Notes under the pieces: generated by a model
What the model saw: the letters and a program-made list of their open reading frames with translations, nothing else
Told to the model about the DNA's origin: nothing
Database searches by the model: none
Assembly (NCBI GenBank): GCA_963706385.1
Contig: OY970153.1
Span: 1,612,001 to 1,676,000, forward strand
DNA length: 64,000 nucleotides
Direction: 5' to 3'
Source: Poindextera sp963706385
GTDB taxonomy: Bacteria > Pseudomonadota > Alphaproteobacteria > Caulobacterales > Caulobacteraceae
Made by a program: the position numbers and the translations under genes
In this document: positions 62,286 through 64,000 of the stretch, piece by piece
Layout: every line of letters starts with the position of its first letter
Position numbering within the stretch: position 1 is the stretch's first letter

Positions 62286-64000
62286 ATGAGCGCGACGAGC
62301 GCCTTGGAACGGCCGCTGAACGGGCTGCGCGTGGTCGAGGCCGGGGGTGAGGTCGCCACCCGCTACTGCGGCCGGCTGCTGACCCAGCTCGGCGCCAGCA
62401 TGACGCAGGTCGGCGATCGCTCGAACGACGCGGTCTGCCAGCCCGGCGCCGCCGGCCGCGCGTTCGGCGCCTGGCTCGACGAGGGCAAGGCCGTCGCGCC
62501 CGATCTGGCCTCGGCCCTGGCGAGCCTGGATGGCGCGCAGGGCAAGTCCCTGGTCGTCGTCGGCCAAACGCCGGACGCGCTGCGGGCGGTCGATCGCATG
62601 CTGGCTTCGCGCGGCGGCCCGATCGTCCGCGTCGGGGTGACCTGGTTCGGCGAGGCCGGCCCCTACGCCACTTGGCGCGGGAACGACGCGGTGATCCAGG
62701 CGCTCAGCGGCATGGCGTTCGGGTTCGGCCTGCCCGAAGGTCCGCCGATCCTGCCCCAGGGCCATGCGCCGCAACTGCTCGCCGGCCTGAACGGCTTCAT
62801 CGGCGGCCTGGCGGCGCTGATGGCCGGCGAAGATGGACCCTCGCGGGTGGACGTCAATGTGCTGGAATCGGCGCTGTGCTTCACCGAACCCGGTTCGGTG
62901 GCCGCGGCGGCCGACCCGGCGGTCCAGTCGGCGCGCGGCGGCGTCAACCGTTTCGCCCCGGTCTATCCCTCCTCGATCTATCGGACGAGCGACGGAAACG
63001 TCGGCGTCACCGCCCTCACCCCGGCGCAATGGTCGGCGCTGTGCGAGCTGATCGGCCGGCCGGAGCTGGCCGCGGAGCCGCGCTTCGCCACCTCGGCCGA
63101 CCGCGTGCTCTGCGCCGACGAGATCGACGCGCTGCTGACGCCGCTGATCGCGCTCCACTCGACCGACTATTGGGTGCGGGCCGGCGAGCGCGGCCGCATT
63201 CCGATCACGCCCGCCCCGCGCCCGAGGGACCTGCCCGGCATGGCGCACTGGAGCGGCCGAGGCTCGTTCGCGCCGGTGGGCCGGACCGGCGCGTCGGGCC
63301 CCACCCTGCCCTTCCGCTTCGGCTTCGACCGCGTTCGCCAGCCGCGGCCGAACGGCGGCGCGCGCGGGCCACTGACCGGCGTTAGGGTCGCCGACTTCAG
63401 CATGGGCTGGGCCGGACCGCTGGCCGCCCGCTATCTCGGCGATCTGGGCGCCGACGTGCTGAAGGTCGAATCCACCGCCAGGCCGGACTGGTGGCGCGGC
63501 TGGGAGATCATGGAGGCTCAGGATCCGCCGCTGCACGAGCTGCCGCGTCACTTCATGGCGGTGAACCGCTCCAAGCGCGGGATCGACATCGACCTGCTCT
63601 CGCCCGAGGGCCGCGGCGTCGCGGAATCGATCATCCGCGGAGCCGACGTGGTGATCGAGAACCACGGCCCAGGGGTGATGGACCGGCTGGGCCTGGGCCA
63701 GGCCGCCCAGCGGCGGCTGCGCCCTGGGATCATCTCGGTCTCGATGCCGCCGTTCGGCTTCGGTGGGCCGCTGACCGGCCTGCGCGCCTACGGCTCGACC
63801 GTGGAGCAGGCCTCGGGCCTGCCGTTCGTCAACGGCCATGCCGACTGGACGCCGAGCATGCAGCACGTCGCCTATGGTGATCCGGTGGCCGGGGTCTACG
63901 GCGCCGCCGCCGCCATCGCCGGCCTCTATGGCCGCAGCGCCCAGGGCGGGGCGGAGATCGACCTGTGCCAGGTGGAATGCATCTTCCAGCTCGGCGCCGA
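62286..64000 (+). CDS. CaiB/BaiF family CoA-transferase, two-domain type (3' truncated by window edge)
   Basis: 571 residues are visible and the frame runs off the right edge without a stop. Two CaiB/BaiF (class III CoA-transferase) domains lie in tandem: the first begins LNGLRVVEAGGEVATRYCG, the second PLTGVRVADFSMGWAGPLAA with YLGDLGADVLKVES and AVNRSKRGIDIDLL. The catalytic aspartate position of formyl-CoA transferase is Glu in both (about residue 194 in VDVNVLES, 564 in IDLCQVEC). ATG 62286 has GGAGGAAGG upstream. Such proteins move CoA between acids, often for branched, aromatic or steroid acids. Confidence 0.88.
   Translation, partial: MSATSALERPLNGLRVVEAGGEVATRYCGRLLTQLGASMTQVGDRSNDAVCQPGAAGRAFGAWLDEGKAVAPDLASALASLDGAQGKSLVVVGQTPDALRAVDRMLASRGGPIVRVGVTWFGEAGPYATWRGNDAVIQALSGMAFGFGLPEGPPILPQGHAPQLLAGLNGFIGGLAALMAGEDGPSRVDVNVLESALCFTEPGSVAAAADPAVQSARGGVNRFAPVYPSSIYRTSDGNVGVTALTPAQWSALCELIGRPELAAEPRFATSADRVLCADEIDALLTPLIALHSTDYWVRAGERGRIPITPAPRPRDLPGMAHWSGRGSFAPVGRTGASGPTLPFRFGFDRVRQPRPNGGARGPLTGVRVADFSMGWAGPLAARYLGDLGADVLKVESTARPDWWRGWEIMEAQDPPLHELPRHFMAVNRSKRGIDIDLLSPEGRGVAESIIRGADVVIENHGPGVMDRLGLGQAAQRRLRPGIISVSMPPFGFGGPLTGLRAYGSTVEQASGLPFVNGHADWTPSMQHVAYGDPVAGVYGAAAAIAGLYGRSAQGGAEIDLCQVECIFQLGA

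Overview
The window is GC-rich (roughly 70% by eye) DNA from an alphaproteobacterium, most likely Caulobacterales (Caulobacter/Phenylobacterium type). This rests on a 1641-residue NAD-glutamate dehydrogenase of the GdhZ type, a MucR/Ros regulator, a CC0125/CC1285-type lipoprotein, Caulobacter-style cpa/tad pilus genes, and an abundance of acyl-CoA and SDR enzymes. I found no rRNA, tRNA, CRISPR array or intact insertion sequence.

Left third (1-24 kb): lipid, ketone and aromatic catabolism. The 3' end of an acyl-CoA ligase, an SRPBCC protein, a membrane acyltransferase and a TetR regulator are followed by a divergent crotonase/acyl-CoA ligase pair and a luciferase-like monooxygenase. Next, on the minus strand, comes an operon: crotonase, aminoglycoside-phosphotransferase-like kinase (frameshifted), DUF6285 protein, acyl-CoA dehydrogenase, then a type I Baeyer-Villiger monooxygenase. 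The kinase-DUF6285-dehydrogenase order matches LvaA-LvaB-LvaC of levulinate catabolism, which moves a 4-hydroxyl of an acyl-CoA out of the way of beta-oxidation. The promoter regions of this operon and of the crotonase/ligase pair carry the same perfect operator, TATAACNNGTTATA. After a membrane protein, DUF2061, a formylglycine-generating-enzyme-like protein, AidB and MucR, a second minus-strand operon follows: Rieske oxygenase, SDR, LLM oxidoreductase, TetR, SDR, SDR. A perfect 17-bp palindrome lies upstream of it.

Middle (23-45 kb): AI-2E-type transporter, gdhZ, MAPEG protein, lipoprotein, SDR, lysoplasmalogenase, a FetAB-like ABC exporter, an ICMT-like methyltransferase, DUF1993, a hydrolase, nitronate monooxygenase, two tandem crotonases, a tyrosine phosphatase and a TauD-type dioxygenase. 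A cluster of repeat elements at 41.2-41.6 kb precedes a small accessory island (recombinase remnant, AT-richer orphan gene, tandem-HTH protein). The island abuts the glutathione-dependent formaldehyde dehydrogenase gene.

Right part (45-64 kb): a tightly overlapping DUF4129-DUF4350-MoxR-DUF58-SpoIIM-RDD membrane operon, then a Flp/Tad pilus cluster cpaB-cpaC-cpaE-cpaF-tadB-tadC. cpaF carries an apparent one-base insertion, and cpaA, cpaD and pilA are absent from the window. Small exported proteins, a hydrolase, a beta-lactamase-like esterase and the start of a two-domain CaiB/BaiF CoA-transferase close the window.

Dispersed palindromic repeats are prominent: an identical 115-bp composite element occurs at 30.6 and 62.1 kb, with a half copy at 29.4 kb.
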